Shown here in pieces: positions 25,584 to 33,457 of a stretch of DNA of 64,000 bases. The stretch comes from Occultella kanbiaonis (GTDB lineage: Bacteria; Actinomycetota; Actinomycetes; Actinomycetales; Beutenbergiaceae), in contig NZ_CP046175.1 of NCBI RefSeq assembly GCF_009708215.1, forward strand, positions 3,224,001-3,288,000, given 5' to 3'. How positions within the stretch are numbered: position 1 is the stretch's first letter; each line of letters begins with the position of its first letter. Below the pieces are notes generated by a model, which was given only the letters and a program-made list of their open reading frames with translations, had not been told where the DNA came from and made no database searches. Position numbers and translations under genes: made by a program.

Positions 25584-27854
25584 ATGACCCTGCTCACCCA
25601 CCGGCCGTTCGGCATCGAGCACCCGTACGCGACCTCGGCCGACCAGCGCGTCCCGGTCCGACCCGAGGTCGGTACGGCGGTACGCCTCGGCGTCATCGCC
25701 GCGCCCGAGGTGCGGGCCATCGCCTGCGAGTGGATGCCCGACGGCGGAGCACCGGTCTCCCTGTCCCTCGCCCCTGTGGTGGTGGACGCCGCGGACGCTG
25801 CCGCCCTCGCCGGTGGCGAGGGGCACCTCGCCGCCGCTCAGGCGGCGGCCCTCGCCGACGACGGTGCGTGGGCGGTCATGAGCCCGCCCGTCACCGAGGG
25901 CGTCCGGTACCGGTTCCGGGCGGAGGCCGACGGCGGCGCTCAGGCCGAGACCGAGTGGTTCGAGCTGCGTCCGGTCACCTGGGTGGCCGACGGCGGCGAG
26001 CTCACGTTCGACGGCGCCGGCGACCCGGGGGGCACCGACCGGCTCGTGCCCGGGTCGGTCCAGTGGCTGCGTGACGAAACCGGGGTGCACCGGGTCCGGT
26101 TCGCCCTGACCCTCGGCCCGGACGAGCACGTGGTCGGGTTCGGGGAGCGGTTCGACGCCGTCGACCAGCGCGGTCGCACCCTGGACGCCGTCGTGTTCGA
26201 GCAGTACAAGGGCCAGGCCGCGGCCGGACGCACGTACCTGCCGATGCCGTTCGCGCACGTGGTCTCGCCGTCCAACTCGTGGGGCTTCCACCTGCGCACG
26301 TCGCGGCGGTCCTGGTTCGACGTGGGCGCGTCCACGGCGGACCGGCTGGTGGTCGAGGTGGCCCTCGGCGGCGAGGCGCACGAGCACCTCGACGTGGGCG
26401 TCTACACCGGCGACCCGGCCGCCGTCGTCGCCGCGTTCACCGCCGAGGTGGGTCGCGCGGAGGAACTGCCCGAGTGGGTGTTCCGGCTGTGGGCGTCCGG
26501 GAACGAGTGGAACACCCAGGACGTCGTGATGGACCGGATGGACACCCACGCCGACCTCGACATCCCGGTGGGCGTGGTGGTGATCGAGGCGTGGAGCGAC
26601 GAGCAGGGCATCATGCTCGTCCGCGACGCCGAGTACCCGTTGCACACCGACGGCGCGCCACACGCCGGCGCCGAGATCAACTACCCCGCCGGCGGCGCCT
26701 GGCCGGATCCGAAGGCCATGGTCGCCGAGCTCCACGAGCGCGGCGTCAAGGTGATCCTGTGGCAGATCCCGCTGCTGAAGACGAGCCATGACCTCGGCCC
26801 GGACGTCCCTGCGGACGCCCAGGTGTACGCGGATGGGCGCGCCCTGATCGACGGTGGCCACGCCGTCCTCGAGGCGGACGGCACGCCGTACCACAACCGG
26901 GGCTGGTGGTTCCCGCAGTCGCTCATGCCCGACCTGTCCACGCAGCGCACCCGCGACGCGTGGACCGCGAAGCGGGACTACCTGCTCGCGGACCTCGACG
27001 TCGACGGCTTCAAGACCGACGGCGGCGAGCACGCCTGGGGCCACGATCTGCGCTACGGCGACGGCACCCGCGGCGACGAGGGGAACAACCGCTACCCGGT
27101 GCACTACGCGCGGGCCTTCGGCGACCTGCTGCGCCGGCACGGCAAGGCACCGGTCACGTTCTCCCGGGCGGGGTTCACCGGCTCCCAGGCACACGGCGTC
27201 CACTGGGCCGGCGACGAGGACTCCACCTGGGAGGCGTTCCGGGCGTCGGTCACGGCCGGGATCACGGCCTCGGCCTGCGGGATCGTCTACTGGGGCTGGG
27301 ACCTGGCGGGCTTCTCCGGTCCCCCGCCGGAGAGCGAGCTGTATCTGCGGGCCGCCGCCGCGTCGGCGTTCATGCCGATCATGCAGTACCACTCGGAGTT
27401 CAACCACCATCGCCGGCCGCTGCGCGACCGCACCCCCTGGTACGTGGCCGAGGTGAACGACGACCCCGACCTGGTCGAGGAGTTCCGCCGGCTCGCGCAC
27501 CTGCGCGAGCGCCTCGTCCCCTACCTGACCACCCAGGCCCGCGTCGCGATCGAGACCGGTCGCCCTCTCATGCGCGGGCTGTTCTTCGACCACGCCGACG
27601 ACCCGGAGATCTGGCGGTGGCCGCTGCAGTTCGGGCTCGGCGACGACCTGCTCGTGCACCCCGTGACCGAACCCGGCGCCACCACCTGGCGGACGTACCT
27701 GCCTGCGGGCGACTGGGTCGACGCCTGGACGGGCGAAGCACACCACGGTAGGGCGACCATCACGCGCGAGGTTCCCCCCGCCGTCGTGCCGGTTTACGTG
27801 CGCGCGAGCGCGTGGCCCGGCCTCGCGCCCGTGTTCGACCGGGCGGCGCCGTGA
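25584..27854 (+). CDS. glycoside hydrolase family 31 (alpha-glucosidase/alpha-xylosidase type)
   Basis: A 756-residue GH31 enzyme without signal peptide, hence probably cytoplasmic. An N-terminal beta domain (about 1-290) is followed by the catalytic barrel. The nucleophile Asp is in 'DGFKTDGGEH' (about 477) and the acid/base Asp in 'WAGDEDSTW' (about 544), both at canonical spacing. A C-terminal beta domain has 'VHPVTEPGATTW'. GH31 cleaves alpha-linked glucose, xylose or related sugars, and sequence does not decide which. The ATG at 25,584 follows AGGAGA. The stop overlaps the GTG of the next gene, so the two glycosidases are coupled. Confidence 0.93.
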   Translation: MTLLTHRPFGIEHPYATSADQRVPVRPEVGTAVRLGVIAAPEVRAIACEWMPDGGAPVSLSLAPVVVDAADAAALAGGEGHLAAAQAAALADDGAWAVMSPPVTEGVRYRFRAEADGGAQAETEWFELRPVTWVADGGELTFDGAGDPGGTDRLVPGSVQWLRDETGVHRVRFALTLGPDEHVVGFGERFDAVDQRGRTLDAVVFEQYKGQAAAGRTYLPMPFAHVVSPSNSWGFHLRTSRRSWFDVGASTADRLVVEVALGGEAHEHLDVGVYTGDPAAVVAAFTAEVGRAEELPEWVFRLWASGNEWNTQDVVMDRMDTHADLDIPVGVVVIEAWSDEQGIMLVRDAEYPLHTDGAPHAGAEINYPAGGAWPDPKAMVAELHERGVKVILWQIPLLKTSHDLGPDVPADAQVYADGRALIDGGHAVLEADGTPYHNRGWWFPQSLMPDLSTQRTRDAWTAKRDYLLADLDVDGFKTDGGEHAWGHDLRYGDGTRGDEGNNRYPVHYARAFGDLLRRHGKAPVTFSRAGFTGSQAHGVHWAGDEDSTWEAFRASVTAGITASACGIVYWGWDLAGFSGPPPESELYLRAAAASAFMPIMQYHSEFNHHRRPLRDRTPWYVAEVNDDPDLVEEFRRLAHLRERLVPYLTTQARVAIETGRPLMRGLFFDHADDPEIWRWPLQFGLGDDLLVHPVTEPGATTWRTYLPAGDWVDAWTGEAHHGRATITREVPPAVVPVYVRASAWPGLAPVFDRAAP

Positions 27855-29602
27855 CCGAGTCGCAGCCATGGTGGCGCTCGGCCGTGGTGTACCAGGTGTA
27901 CCCGCGATCGTTCGCGGACTCCGACGGCGACGGCATCGGCGACCTGCGCGGTCTCATCGGCCGCCTGGACCACCTCGAACGGCTCGGCGTCGACGTGCTG
28001 TGGCTCTCGCCGGTCTACCCCTCTCCCCAGGACGACAACGGCTATGACATCTCCGACTACCGGGACGTGGATCCGGTGTTCGGCACCCTGGCTGACCTCG
28101 ACGAGCTGATCGAGGCGGTGCACGCGCGCGGGATGCGGCTCATGCTCGACGTGGTGGTCAACCACACCTCCGACGAGCACCCCTGGTTCGCCGACTCGCG
28201 GGCCTCGCGCGAGTCGGTGAAACGGGACTGGTACTGGTGGCGGCCACCTCGCCCCGGGCACGTCGGCGGAGAGCCCGGCGCGGAGCCGACGGACTGGCAC
28301 GGCTTCTTCTCGGGGCCGGTCTGGGAGTGGGACGAGGCGTCCGGCGAGTACTACCTGCACCTGTTCTCCGCCAAGCAGCCGGACCTGAACTGGGAGAACC
28401 CGCAGGTGCGGGCCGCCGTCCAGGAGATGCTGCGCTGGTGGGCGGACCGCGGCGTCGACGGCTTCCGGCTCGACGTGATCAACCTGATCTCCAAGGCGGT
28501 GCGCCCCGACGGGACCCTGCCCGACGGCGTGGACTCCCCCGCCCTGGTGGGCACCGGGCTCGCGGACGGCTCCGCGCACTACACGAACGGCCCCCGGCTG
28601 GAGGAGTTCCTCGGCGAGCTGCACCGCGAGGTGTTCGCGGCACCCACCGCCCGCGGCGACGTGCTCGTCACCGTCGGGGAGATGCCCGGCGTGACGCTGC
28701 CGCTGGCGCGCTCGGTCACGGACCCGGGCACGCCCCAGCTCGACATGGTGTTCACGTTCGAGCACGTCTCCCTCGACCATGGTCCCGGCGGCAAGTGGGA
28801 TCCCCGTCCGCTGACGCTGCCCGCGCTCAAGGCGAACCTGGCCGCCTGGCAGACCGGTCTCGGTGACGGATGGAACGCGCTCTACTGGAACAACCACGAC
28901 CAGCCGCGGATCGTCTCCCGGTGGGGTGACGACTCGCCGGAGCACCGTGTCGCGTCCGCGAAGACCCTCGGCACCGTGCTGCACCTGATGCGCGGCACCC
29001 CGTTCGTCTACCAGGGTGAGGAACTCGGGCTCACGAACGTCTCGTGGACCGGCATCGAGGACTACCGGGACCTCGAGACCCTCAACCACTACCGGCAGGC
29101 GGTCCGGGCCGGGGCCGACCCGGCCGACGTCCTCGCCGCCGTGTCCGCCATGGGCCGGGACAACGCGCGCACACCGATGCCATGGTCGGACGCCCCGCAC
29201 GGCGGCTTCACCGCGGGCACGCCCTGGCTCCCCGCCAACCCCGCCTACCCGGAACTGAACGCCGCCGCCGCGTGGGCCGATCCCGGCTCGGTGCTGCATC
29301 ACTACCGGCGGCTCATCGAGTTGCGACACACCCTGCCCGTAGTGGTCGACGGGGACTTCGAACTCGTGCTGCCCGACCATGAGCAACTGATGGCCTACCG
29401 CCGCACCCTCGGGACGCAGCTGCTCACGGTGGTCGCGAACATGTCGAGCGCACCGGCATCACTGGATCGCACCGACCTCGGGATAACCAATGGGCAGGTG
29501 CTGCTGGCCACCCACCCGCCGGCCCCCGACGACGCCGGGGACATCCTTCTGCGCCCGTGGGAGTCGCGGGTCGTCCTGTCGACCAGTGCCCTGACGCCGT
29601 GA
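27851..29602 (+). CDS. glycoside hydrolase family 13 alpha-glucosidase (oligo-1,6-glucosidase type)
   Basis: A 583-residue GH13 enzyme with all four conserved regions: 'DVVVNHTSDEHPWF' (about 102), 'GFRLDVINL' with the nucleophile Asp (about 206), 'VTVGEMPG' with the acid/base Glu (about 276) and 'NNHDQPR' (about 347). 'GDGIGDLRG' near the N-terminus is typical of calcium-site regions in exo-acting alpha-glucosidases. There is no signal peptide. GTG overlaps the GH31 stop as GTGA. It probably hydrolyses oligosaccharides imported by the ABC system to glucose. Isomaltose- and maltose-type specificities cannot be separated safely. Confidence 0.93.
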   Translation: MTESQPWWRSAVVYQVYPRSFADSDGDGIGDLRGLIGRLDHLERLGVDVLWLSPVYPSPQDDNGYDISDYRDVDPVFGTLADLDELIEAVHARGMRLMLDVVVNHTSDEHPWFADSRASRESVKRDWYWWRPPRPGHVGGEPGAEPTDWHGFFSGPVWEWDEASGEYYLHLFSAKQPDLNWENPQVRAAVQEMLRWWADRGVDGFRLDVINLISKAVRPDGTLPDGVDSPALVGTGLADGSAHYTNGPRLEEFLGELHREVFAAPTARGDVLVTVGEMPGVTLPLARSVTDPGTPQLDMVFTFEHVSLDHGPGGKWDPRPLTLPALKANLAAWQTGLGDGWNALYWNNHDQPRIVSRWGDDSPEHRVASAKTLGTVLHLMRGTPFVYQGEELGLTNVSWTGIEDYRDLETLNHYRQAVRAGADPADVLAAVSAMGRDNARTPMPWSDAPHGGFTAGTPWLPANPAYPELNAAAAWADPGSVLHHYRRLIELRHTLPVVVDGDFELVLPDHEQLMAYRRTLGTQLLTVVANMSSAPASLDRTDLGITNGQVLLATHPPAPDDAGDILLRPWESRVVLSTSALTP

Positions 29603-29702
29603 GGAAGAACGCCCTGCCCGAAGAAGTGCCGTAGAACAGTCTGCGTCGGGCCGCAGGCACTGCGTCACGGACGGAGGTACTGACTCACGGTCGACTGGCC
29701 CC

Positions 29703-30047
29703 TCAGTGCAACGCGAGGAAGTCCCGCAACCAGCCGTCCACCTCACGCATCGTCGCGGCGTCGACCACCCCGATGTCGCCGACGAACCGATCACGGGTGA
29801 CGGTGCGCGGCTGCTCCGTCATGACGAACGTCGGCGTCGACAGGCCGAGTCGCGGACCCCGTAGTAGTACATGATTCGGCCACCCTCGATCGGTCGTCGT
29901 CGCAGGCAGGACGATCGCGAGTGTGTCCGCCTGCTCGAGGTACAGGTCGCTGGCCACCACGAGCGCAGGCCGGCGCCCGGGTTGCTCACGACCGCCCGCC
30001 GGATCGAGCTCCGCCCAGACGACGTCCCCGCGACGCAGTTCAGTCAC
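29703..30047 (-). CDS. type II toxin, MazF/PemK family
   Basis: A 114-residue mRNA endoribonuclease of the MazF/PemK fold: 'RRGDVVWAELDPAGGREQPGRR' near the N-terminus (short basic loop), 'ALVVASD', 'VLLRG' and 'MTEQPRTVTRDR' (the family T/Q-R segment). It overlaps the antitoxin gene by eight bases. This arrangement, antitoxin first, is standard for mazEF-like operons. The two glycosidase genes upstream are on the other strand and converge with it. Confidence 0.9.
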   Translation of the reverse strand: MTELRRGDVVWAELDPAGGREQPGRRPALVVASDLYLEQADTLAIVLPATTTDRGWPNHVLLRGPRLGLSTPTFVMTEQPRTVTRDRFVGDIGVVDAATMREVDGWLRDFLALH

Positions 30048-30267
30048 CTGGCCGGCCGTCGTCGAGCGTCACGTCCCAGGACCGGAACTCATCCCAGTAG
30101 GACGAGTCTGCCCCTCTGAACGAACGCCCGAACTCCTCCATGCGCTGACGCCGCTCATGGGCGTCGAGCAGGCGCTCGATCAGGCCCGACGCAGTCAAAC
30201 CGCGCGCCCGCGCGTCACGGTTGATCCGATCGCGAAGCTCCGCACTCACTTTGATCGTGGTGGCCAT
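30040..30267 (-). CDS. antitoxin of the MazF-type toxin (ribbon-helix-helix)
   Basis: A 75-residue protein. The first 45 residues fit a MetJ/Arc ribbon-helix-helix DNA-binding fold ('TTIKVSAELRDRINRDAR' then 'LTASGLIERLLDAHERR'). The acidic, aromatic tail ('SSYWDEFRSWDVTLDDG') is the expected toxin-wrapping segment. It precedes and overlaps the toxin gene, and probably represses the operon through the dyad at 30,289-30,302. Confidence 0.85.
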   Translation of the reverse strand: MATTIKVSAELRDRINRDARARGLTASGLIERLLDAHERRQRMEEFGRSFRGADSSYWDEFRSWDVTLDDGRPGD

Positions 30268-30288
30268 GACACCAATCTACCCACCGGG

Positions 30289-30302
30289 ATACCAATCGGT
30301 AT
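30289..30302. promoter_or_regulatory. dyad upstream of the MazEF-type operon
   Basis: Five-base arms ATACC/GGTAT flank four bases, 22 bases before the antitoxin start. The adjacent GGTATACC is itself a palindrome. The site lies where the minus-strand promoter would be and is a good candidate operator for the ribbon-helix-helix antitoxin. Confidence 0.45.
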
Positions 30303-30346
30303 ACCTTCGAAGCAGGCCCGGCTCCGCCCTGCGAACCGGCGCCGAA

Positions 30347-31234
30347 CTACGACCGTACGGGGTACGCGACGAAGGCAACCCGCGTGCTGTCGGGTGCCCA
30401 GCTCGCCACGTTCATCGTGCCCTGGCCGCCGAAGAGGGATGCGAGGTCTCGCACGGCGCCATCCGGTTCGATGACACGGATGATGACGTCATGGTCGGCC
30501 GGATGGCCGATCGTGCCGGGCGGGAAACTGACGTACACGATGCGTCGGCCGTCCGGGGACACGTGCGGGAACCAGTTGACCCGCTCGTCGTGGCTCAGCT
30601 GCTCGACGCCGGTACCGTCCGGCGCCATCCGGAACAGTTGCGCGTGCCCCGGGGTGGCAGAGGCCCGTTCGGAGTTGAAGTAGATCCACTGACCATCCGG
30701 GCTGTACTCGGACCCGTCGTTGGGGAACGGGTCGTCGGTCAGCTGGGTGTCCTCGCCACCCGCGGCCGGCAGCGTGAACACGTTCGTGGTGACGGCGCCG
30801 TCCTCCGCGACGAGCATGCCGATGTACGCGAGGGTCGAACCGTCCGGGGATACGCCATGCAGGTAGTGGCGGAAGTCGGTGCCGTGGTCGTTGGAGACCC
30901 GGCGTGGCAGACCGGTCGCGAACGGGATCGCGTAGAGGTGGCCGTCGTTGGCCGAGACGTACACGGTCTCGCCGTCGGGGCTGAGCACGTGGTCGTTGTT
31001 GATCGGCGGGATCTCGCCGAGCGGGACCTCCGCGAGGTCGCCGCCCTCGACCGGGATCCGGTACAGCCAACCGTCTCCGTTGACGAGCAGGTGCATGCCA
31101 TCGGGTGTCCAGTTCGGTGCCTCGAACAGCACCGTGGGGCTCTCGTGCACGAGTGTCCGTTCGCCGGTGTCGACATCGACGATGTACAGCTCGGCGTGCT
31201 GGCCCGGGCGCAGCGCGCGGGAGGGACTTCGCAT
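30347..31234 (-). CDS. TolB-like beta-propeller protein
   Basis: A 295-residue protein built of PD40/WD40-like blades with repeated 'SPDG' turns ('WTPDGMHLL', 'LSPDGETVYVS', 'VSPDGSTLAYIG', 'YSPDGQWIYFNS', 'VSPDGRRIVYVS'). There is no signal peptide, so it is probably cytosolic, unlike TolB itself. Similar proteins are annotated as TolB-family biopolymer-transport-like proteins of unknown role. AGGAG precedes the ATG. The N-terminal 'ELYIVDVDTGERTLV' begins blade one, so the gene looks complete. Confidence 0.8.
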   Translation of the reverse strand: MRSPSRALRPGQHAELYIVDVDTGERTLVHESPTVLFEAPNWTPDGMHLLVNGDGWLYRIPVEGGDLAEVPLGEIPPINNDHVLSPDGETVYVSANDGHLYAIPFATGLPRRVSNDHGTDFRHYLHGVSPDGSTLAYIGMLVAEDGAVTTNVFTLPAAGGEDTQLTDDPFPNDGSEYSPDGQWIYFNSERASATPGHAQLFRMAPDGTGVEQLSHDERVNWFPHVSPDGRRIVYVSFPPGTIGHPADHDVIIRVIEPDGAVRDLASLFGGQGTMNVASWAPDSTRVAFVAYPVRS

Positions 31235-31274
31235 GGGTGATCACTCCTGGTGACGGAAGGCGGGTACCGGCGTC

Positions 31275-31691
31275 CTACTGTCCACGACGTCCCGACGCGT
31301 CACAACCCGTCGGCCGTCCGAACCAGAGCCACAGGACGCGCATCGTGACGAGGATGAACGCGGCGAACGCGGTCTGGCTCACGACTCCGAAGAGGGCAAG
31401 GCCGCCAACGGTGGCGAACACGGTCCAGTTCACCGCGATGGCGGCGAGGATCACCGCAGCGCCGAGAACGATGCCGGCGCGCAGCCGCAGCACGATCAGA
31501 ACGGCGGTGACCGCATCCAGCACCGTCAGGGACGTCCAGAACAGGCGGACCCCGGTCGGAAAGCCCTCGTAGGCGCCCGTCCCGCCGGCCACGAGGTCCG
31601 CCACGTGGGTGCCGGTGCCGATCAGGAATCCGACGATCCACACGCCCTGCACGACTCTGAGCACCAGTACGGACGGGGTACGGATGCTCAC
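31275..31691 (-). CDS. small integral membrane protein of unknown function
   Basis: A 138-residue protein with four predicted hydrophobic helices (about 8-27, 47-68, 71-92 and 96-118) and a short basic C-terminus. It resembles doxX-like or DUF-type four-helix membrane proteins in general shape, but I recognise no signature. It is 40 bp upstream of the TolB-like gene on the same strand and may be cotranscribed with it. Confidence 0.6.
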   Translation of the reverse strand: MSIRTPSVLVLRVVQGVWIVGFLIGTGTHVADLVAGGTGAYEGFPTGVRLFWTSLTVLDAVTAVLIVLRLRAGIVLGAAVILAAIAVNWTVFATVGGLALFGVVSQTAFAAFILVTMRVLWLWFGRPTGCDASGRRGQ

Positions 31692-31723
31692 CCGCTCATC
31701 CTATGAAGGCGGGTCGCCTCGGA

Positions 31724-32125
31724 TCAGCCGACGGCGGTTCCCTCGAGCTCGACCACCTGGCCGGGGATCGCCAACCTCGTGACACCGAGCATCGTCGTGG
31801 TGGGTGCCACCCGGGCGGCGCCCAACCGTGCCGCCAGGACGCCGTAGTGCGGGAACAGCGCGTCGACGTCGGTGGTGTAGACGTTGAGCCGGACGAGGTT
31901 CGCGAGGGTCATGCCGGCCTCGCCGAGCACGGCCTCGAGGTTGTCCAGGCTCAGCGCCAGCTGCGCCGCCACATCACCATCATGCTGGGGCCGGCCGTCG
32001 GCACTCATCGCCGTCTGCCCCGAGATGTACAGGGTCCGGGTGTGCCCGGAGACGACCTCGCCCTGGTTGAACCCCAGCTCCAGCGACCACGTCACCGGGT
32101 TGACTGCCGTTCGTTCGATTGCCAT
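31724..32125 (-). CDS. RidA/YjgF-family protein
   Basis: A 133-residue member of the RidA family of enamine/imine deaminases, which clear reactive intermediates made by PLP enzymes. Features include 'LYISGQTAMSADG' (about 34-46), 'NLEAVLGEAGMTLANLVRLNVY' split over two helices, and a C-terminal 'TTMLGVTRLAIPGQVVELE'. The usual catalytic Arg at the 'RxxV' strand is Thr-Thr here, so deaminase activity is uncertain. The ATG at 32,125 has GGAG upstream. It is divergent from the WYL regulator, which may control it. Confidence 0.88.
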   Translation of the reverse strand: MAIERTAVNPVTWSLELGFNQGEVVSGHTRTLYISGQTAMSADGRPQHDGDVAAQLALSLDNLEAVLGEAGMTLANLVRLNVYTTDVDALFPHYGVLAARLGAARVAPTTTMLGVTRLAIPGQVVELEGTAVG

Positions 32126-32229
32126 ATCTGCTCCATCCGATCGTTGGGTGCGTGCGTCCATCGGGCCAGAACTGCCTGCTCTGACGCGGTGAGACGAGCC
32201 TGGCGACTAATCACGACATCCTTGGTCAT

Positions 32230-32241
32230 GTATTCGGATAC
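32230..32241. promoter_or_regulatory. dyad between ridA-like gene and WYL regulator
   Basis: GTAT/ATAC arms flank four bases, 10 bases before the WYL regulator start and in the divergent gap. It could be the autoregulatory operator of the regulator. Confidence 0.35.
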
Positions 32242-32250
32242 GGTTCACGC

Positions 32251-33222
32251 ATGCGCGCCGACCGGTTGGTCTCGCTGGTGCTGCTGCTGCGCCAGCGCGG
32301 GCGGCTGACGGCGGACACGCTCGCCCGCGAGCTGGAGGTCTCCACCCGCACCGTGCTACGGGACATCGAGGCGCTGTCCGCGGCCGGGGTCCCGGTCTAC
32401 GCCGAACGTGGCCGGCACGGCGGGTTCGCTCTGCTGCCGGGGTTCCGCACCGAGCTCACCGGGCTGAACCACGACGAGGCGCTGGCGTTGCTGACCGCCG
32501 GTACGGGTCATGCCGAGCAGGTCTTCGGCCTCGGCTCGGCCCTTGCCTCGGCCATGCGCAAGGTGGTCGACGCGCTGCCCGAGGGCCATCGGGCCACCGT
32601 GAGCGACGCGACCCAGCGATTCCTCGTCGAGCCGCAGACGGACCTTCTCTCCCGGCGGCAGGTCACCGAGGACGTGCCCGATGCCACGATGAGCGAGGTT
32701 CGGCGGGCCGTGCTCGCCGGGCACAAGCTCCGGATCCACTATGCGGCCACCGGCCATGCACCGACCTGGCGCACGGTGGACCCCGTCGGCCTGGTCACGG
32801 TGCGCGACCGGGCGTACCTGCTGGCCACGAGATCGGGAGCGGACCGCACCTACCGGCTGTCGCGGATGCTGGCCGTCGAGGAACTTCCCGAGCGGGCGCA
32901 GCGACAAGATCAGGTCGATCTCGACCGGATCTGGCGGGAGCGCTGCGCGCAGTTCCTGTCCGACGGCCACCTCAGCGTGCTGGTCCGCGTGAGGCCGGCC
33001 AGGCGGGAGGACCTGCTGACGACCGCAGTCGCCGTCCGGGCTGAGGAACCCGAGCCGGACGGCTGGCTGCGGCTCGAGGTCACCTACCAGGACCAGTGGC
33101 ACGCGGAGTGGGCGCTGTGGCAGCTCGGCACGGACGCGGAAGCCCTTGGCCCGGCGTCGTTGCGCACGTCACTGCGCGAGCGCGCCGCAGCCGTTGCCGC
33201 GCGTTACGCCGAATCCTCCTGA
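32251..33222 (+). CDS. WYL-domain transcriptional regulator (YafY family)
   Basis: A 323-residue regulator with an N-terminal winged helix of HTH_11 type ('LTADTLARELEVSTRTVLRD', about 19-38, then 'ERGRHGGFALLPGF') and a WYL ligand-sensing domain (about 140-215: 'LRIHYAATGH', 'DPVGLVTVRDRAYLLA', 'YRLSRM'), followed by the WCX C-terminal extension. WYL proteins respond to nucleic acids or small ligands. The ATG at 32,251 begins the helix-turn-helix. The neighbouring divergent RidA-like gene is the obvious candidate target. Confidence 0.92.
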   Translation: MRADRLVSLVLLLRQRGRLTADTLARELEVSTRTVLRDIEALSAAGVPVYAERGRHGGFALLPGFRTELTGLNHDEALALLTAGTGHAEQVFGLGSALASAMRKVVDALPEGHRATVSDATQRFLVEPQTDLLSRRQVTEDVPDATMSEVRRAVLAGHKLRIHYAATGHAPTWRTVDPVGLVTVRDRAYLLATRSGADRTYRLSRMLAVEELPERAQRQDQVDLDRIWRERCAQFLSDGHLSVLVRVRPARREDLLTTAVAVRAEEPEPDGWLRLEVTYQDQWHAEWALWQLGTDAEALGPASLRTSLRERAAAVAARYAESS

Positions 33223-33236
33223 AGCCGTGCCCGGGT

Positions 33237-33311
33237 GCTTCCGCGGAAGCGCCGTCCGCTCACCCCTGGAACAGACTCGTGACAGACCGCGGCAGGCGCT
33301 TCCGCGGAAGC
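33237..33311. repeat. two copies of a 14-bp palindrome between WYL and BtrH_N genes
   Basis: GCTTCCGCGGAAGC occurs at 33,237-33,250 and 33,298-33,311, in the 235-bp gap between convergent genes. The same core lies in the larger palindrome after panB (18,245-18,264). All three copies are intergenic and close to gene ends, as expected for a small dispersed intergenic repeat or a termination/binding element. Confidence 0.6.
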
Positions 33312-33457
33312 TCCGCCCGCCTGTTCAGGTGCTTGCCCGGGCCGATCACGGCCCGGAACCGGTGCAGATGGCTGTCGAAGCAGCGCCGCATCCAGGAGTG
33401 CCTGTCGCTGCTCCGGGGTCGCATGCACCCACCGTGGCCGCCAACGCGCGCCCGCCC

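Noticed and set aside
24900-27869. A 989-codon open frame opposite the binding-protein and GH31 genes
   Set aside because: Typical antisense open frame of GC-rich DNA. The plus strand carries complete GH31 catalytic motifs, and the minus product has repetitive Arg/Gly/Val-rich sequence.
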